NCBI GenBank assembly: GCA_017381395.1
Contig: JAFOCH010000041.1
Location: forward strand, 1 to 7,281
Source of the DNA: Clostridia bacterium
Lineage (GTDB): Bacteria > Bacillota > Clostridia > Oscillospirales > Acutalibacteraceae
Direction of reading: 5' to 3'
DNA: 7,281 nt
Part shown: one piece after another, positions 6,364-7,281 of the stretch
How the letters are laid out: each line of letters opens with the position of its first letter
Position numbering within the stretch: position 1 is the stretch's first letter
Position numbers and translations under genes: made by a program
Notes under the pieces: model-generated
The model's input: the letters and a program-made list of their open reading frames with translations, nothing else
Database searches by the model: none
What the model was told of the DNA's origin: nothing

Positions 6364-6424
6364 TAAAAAAGACGTATTCTATCAGTAAAGTTACATTTAA
6401 ACCATCTTAAATTAAACGCAAAAC

Positions 6425-6468
6425 AACAAAAAATAGCCGCGATACGAAATCACGTATCGCGGCTATTT
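6425..6468 (-). terminator. Intrinsic terminator of tRNA-Pro
   Basis: A perfect 16-bp stem, AAATAGCCGCGATACG (6431-6446) with CGTATCGCGGCTATTT (6453-6468), has a 6-base loop. Read on the minus strand it starts 4 bases after the tRNA-Pro CCA end and is followed by a T-rich tract (TTTTTT then GTTGTTTTG). On the plus strand it lacks a clear U-tract, so it can stop the EF-hand transcript only weakly. Confidence 0.9.
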
Positions 6469-6472
6469 GATA

Positions 6473-6548
6473 TGGTCGAGGTGACAGGTCTCGAACCTGC
6501 GGCCTGATGGTCCCAAACCACCCGCGCTACCAACTGCGCCACACCTCG
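6473..6548 (-). tRNA. tRNA-Pro (anticodon UGG)
   Basis: This 76-base tRNA has an encoded CCA end. The acceptor stem CGAGGTG pairs fully with CACCTCG. The D-arm is GCGC AGTTGGTA GCGC. The anticodon stem GGTGG/CCATC encloses the loop TTTGGGA, which gives anticodon TGG. The T-arm is GCAGG TTCGAGA CCTGT. It has a perfect consensus promoter upstream and an intrinsic terminator just downstream, so it is transcribed alone. Confidence 0.97.
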
Positions 6549-6576
6549 TAATATTTTGCTTTTACACAGCCATATA

Positions 6577-6605
6577 ATTATAATACCGAGCAACGTGTTT
6601 GTCAA
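6577..6605 (-). promoter_or_regulatory. Consensus promoter of tRNA-Pro
   Basis: On the minus strand TTGACA (6600-6605) and TATAAT (6577-6582) are both perfect and 17 bases apart. The -10 box ends 28 bases before the mature tRNA-Pro 5' end, so a short 5' leader removed by RNase P is expected. Confidence 0.93.
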
Positions 6606-6646
6606 TTAAAAAATCGCTGAATAGGGGAGAAAAGGGCAAATAAATC

Positions 6647-6675
6647 TTGACAATCTAATGCGACGAATATATAAT
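6647..6675 (+). promoter_or_regulatory. Consensus promoter of tRNA-Leu
   Basis: TTGACA (6647-6652) and TATAAT (6670-6675) are both perfect and 17 bases apart, ending 26 bases before the tRNA-Leu 5' end. It is divergent from the equally perfect tRNA-Pro promoter, with 41 bases between the two -35 boxes. Confidence 0.95.
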
Positions 6676-6701
6676 AAACCTTGCTGATAAAAACTAAATA
6701 T

Positions 6702-6788
6702 GCGGATATGGCGGAACTGGCAGACGCGCTAGATTCAGGTTCTAGTCGGGGCAACTCGGTGCAGGTTCGATTCCTGTTATCCGCACCA
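6702..6788 (+). tRNA. tRNA-Leu (anticodon CAG)
   Basis: This 87-base class II tRNA has an encoded CCA. The acceptor GCGGATA pairs with TATCCGC. The anticodon stem CTAGA/TCTAG encloses the loop TTCAGGT, which gives anticodon CAG. A long variable arm (around CGGGGCAACTCGG) is typical of Leu, and the T-arm is GCAGG TTCGATT CCTGT. It has its own promoter and terminator. Confidence 0.97.
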
Positions 6789-6796
6789 ACAAAAAA

Positions 6797-6835
6797 TCTT
6801 TTTTGTCTTTCAAGACAAGAGAGGTTTTTGTTTTT
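6797..6835 (+). terminator. Intrinsic terminator of tRNA-Leu
   Basis: The stem TCTTTTTTGTCT (6797-6808) pairs with AGACAAGAGAGG (6813-6824), 12 pairs with a few G-U, around the loop TTCA. TTTTTGTTTTT follows (6825-6835). It lies 8 bases after the tRNA CCA. Confidence 0.88.
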
Positions 6836-6836
6836 A

Positions 6837-6865
6837 TTGATGAAATCATGACTTTGCGGTATAAT
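6837..6865 (+). promoter_or_regulatory. Promoter-like sequence of a short untranslated unit
   Basis: TTGATG (6837-6842) and a perfect TATAAT (6860-6865) have 17-base spacing, right after the tRNA-Leu terminator tail. Transcription would start near 6872 and meet a strong terminator at 6911-6941, giving a transcript of about 70 bases. Confidence 0.6.
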
Positions 6866-6871
6866 TAGTTG

Positions 6872-6941
6872 AATAAATGAGAATTTGTAGATGTAATTAG
6901 CAATTCCACTCATATTCCCCTAATGGGGGATGTGTTTTTTT
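6872..6941 (+). ncRNA. Putative short RNA or attenuated leader upstream of the XRE gene
   Basis: The unit is defined only by the promoter at 6837-6865 and the terminator at 6911-6941; its start is estimated. It holds no convincing gene. The only frame is a 7-codon one (6877-6900, MRICRCN then TAG) without a ribosome binding site, ending 10 bases before the hairpin. It could be a small RNA or an attenuator leader for the XRE gene. I recognise no known RNA family or riboswitch. Confidence 0.35.
6911..6941 (+). terminator. Intrinsic terminator before the XRE regulator
   Basis: CATATTCCCC (6911-6920) pairs with GGGGGATGTG (6925-6934), 10 pairs including G-U, around the loop TAAT, and seven T (6935-6941) follow directly. 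It precedes the XRE start by 51 bases. Confidence 0.85.
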
Positions 6942-6954
6942 GCATCCAATGAGA

Positions 6955-6971
6955 TATACTTTTGCTATAAA
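6955..6971 (+). promoter_or_regulatory. Possible promoter elements of the XRE gene
   Basis: TATACT (6955-6960) and an extended -10, TG-C-TATAAA (6963-6971), are candidates just after the terminator. Neither has a good -35 box, so the exact promoter is uncertain. If neither works, expression would depend on readthrough of the terminator at 6911-6941. Confidence 0.4.
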
Positions 6972-6992
6972 CAATAAATGGAGGCAAGCAAA

Positions 6993-7281
6993 ATGAATCA
7001 ACAAATAACGGGAAAGTTTATATCACGCAAGAGAAAAGAGAAAAACTTAACGCAGGAGCAGTTGGCAGAAAAGCTTGGAGTATCTAATAAAACCGTTTCG
7101 AAATGGGAAACAGGCAAATGCATGCCTGATTACTCTGTCGTAAAAATCTTATGTGAAGAATTGGAAATTACAGTTGCAGAGCTAATGGATGGCGAAGATG
7201 CCGAGGAAAGAAGTGTTCGCGCATATGATGATGAGCAAATCATGGATTTGCTCAAAAGGACACAGGATTTGGAAAAACAAA
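6993..7281 (+). CDS. XRE-family helix-turn-helix transcriptional regulator (3'-truncated by window edge)
   Basis: The first 96 codons are visible. They hold an N-terminal XRE/Cro-CI DNA-binding domain: FISRKRKEKNLTQEQLAEKLGV (residues 9-30, written in parts as LTQEQLAEKLGV), the recognition region SNKTVSKWETGKCMPDYSV (31-49), and the closing helix ending TVAELMDGE. An acidic, possibly helical linker follows (residues 70-96). The pattern NKTVSKWE...PD is typical of a large clostridial group of XRE proteins that often carry a C-terminal membrane or sensor domain, which would lie beyond the window. The start is ATG at 6993, with GGAGG (6980-6984) at an 8-base spacer. The gene and the DNA before it look more AT-rich than the left side of the window. 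Its targets are unknown; it may regulate its own gene or genes downstream. Confidence 0.9.
   Translation, partial: MNQQITGKFISRKRKEKNLTQEQLAEKLGVSNKTVSKWETGKCMPDYSVVKILCEELEITVAELMDGEDAEERSVRAYDDEQIMDLLKRTQDLEKQ

Noticed and set aside
6602..6913. A 103-codon minus-strand open frame across the tRNA-Leu gene
   Set aside because: Its middle (NRTCTELPRLEPESSASASS) is the antisense translation of a tRNA-Leu, a well-known spurious protein, and it covers the tRNA, promoter and two terminators.
6928..6947. GGATG/CATCC pairing as an antiterminator to the hairpin at 6911-6934
   Set aside because: The CATCC partner is transcribed only after the terminator and its U-tract, so it would form too late to prevent termination.
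1..7281. CRISPR arrays, insertion sequences, transposases or toxin-antitoxin pairs
   Set aside because: No regularly spaced repeats, terminal inverted repeats with a transposase, or recognisable toxin-antitoxin genes were seen on either strand.

Overview
The window looks like a chromosomal segment of an anaerobic Clostridia-type Firmicute, probably an uncultured gut-associated lineage. The main reasons are a SCIFF-peptide radical SAM maturase (a system typical of Clostridia), strong AGGAGG-type ribosome binding sites, many TTGACA/TATAAT-type promoters, intrinsic terminators, and tRNA genes with encoded CCA ends. The organism assignment is inference from gene content, not a database result.

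Layout. (1) Positions 1-2420, plus strand: the 3' part of the SCIFF maturase gene (scfB, cut at the window edge) overlaps by a few bases a short-form Orn/Lys/Arg decarboxylase-family PLP enzyme, and the unit ends in a bidirectional terminator. (2) Positions 2434-4002, minus strand: a two-gene operon of a metallopeptidase (M20/M28-like) followed 3 bases later by rsmE, the 16S rRNA U1498 methyltransferase. (3) Positions 4034-4856: a divergent promoter pair with a 12-bp perfect palindrome between the two -35 boxes, then a membrane-bound ICMT-family methyltransferase and a long hairpin. (4) Positions 4882-5947, minus strand: a single family 2 glycosyltransferase with its own promoter. (5) Positions 6021-6363, plus strand: a small cassette of an 18-residue hydrophobic microprotein, with a strong ribosome binding site, followed by a 74-residue acidic protein with one canonical EF-hand calcium loop. 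(6) Positions 6431-6835: divergent tRNA-Pro(UGG) and tRNA-Leu(CAG), each with a perfect consensus promoter and an intrinsic terminator. (7) Positions 6837-7281: a promoter, about 70 bases and an intrinsic terminator that together look like a short independent transcript, then the 5' part of an XRE-family regulator cut by the window end.

Most genes are ordinary chromosomal genes without an obvious shared pathway. The places most worth a second look are the microprotein/EF-hand cassette, the short promoter-terminator unit before the XRE gene, the palindrome between the divergent promoters, and the translational coupling of the SCIFF maturase to the decarboxylase.
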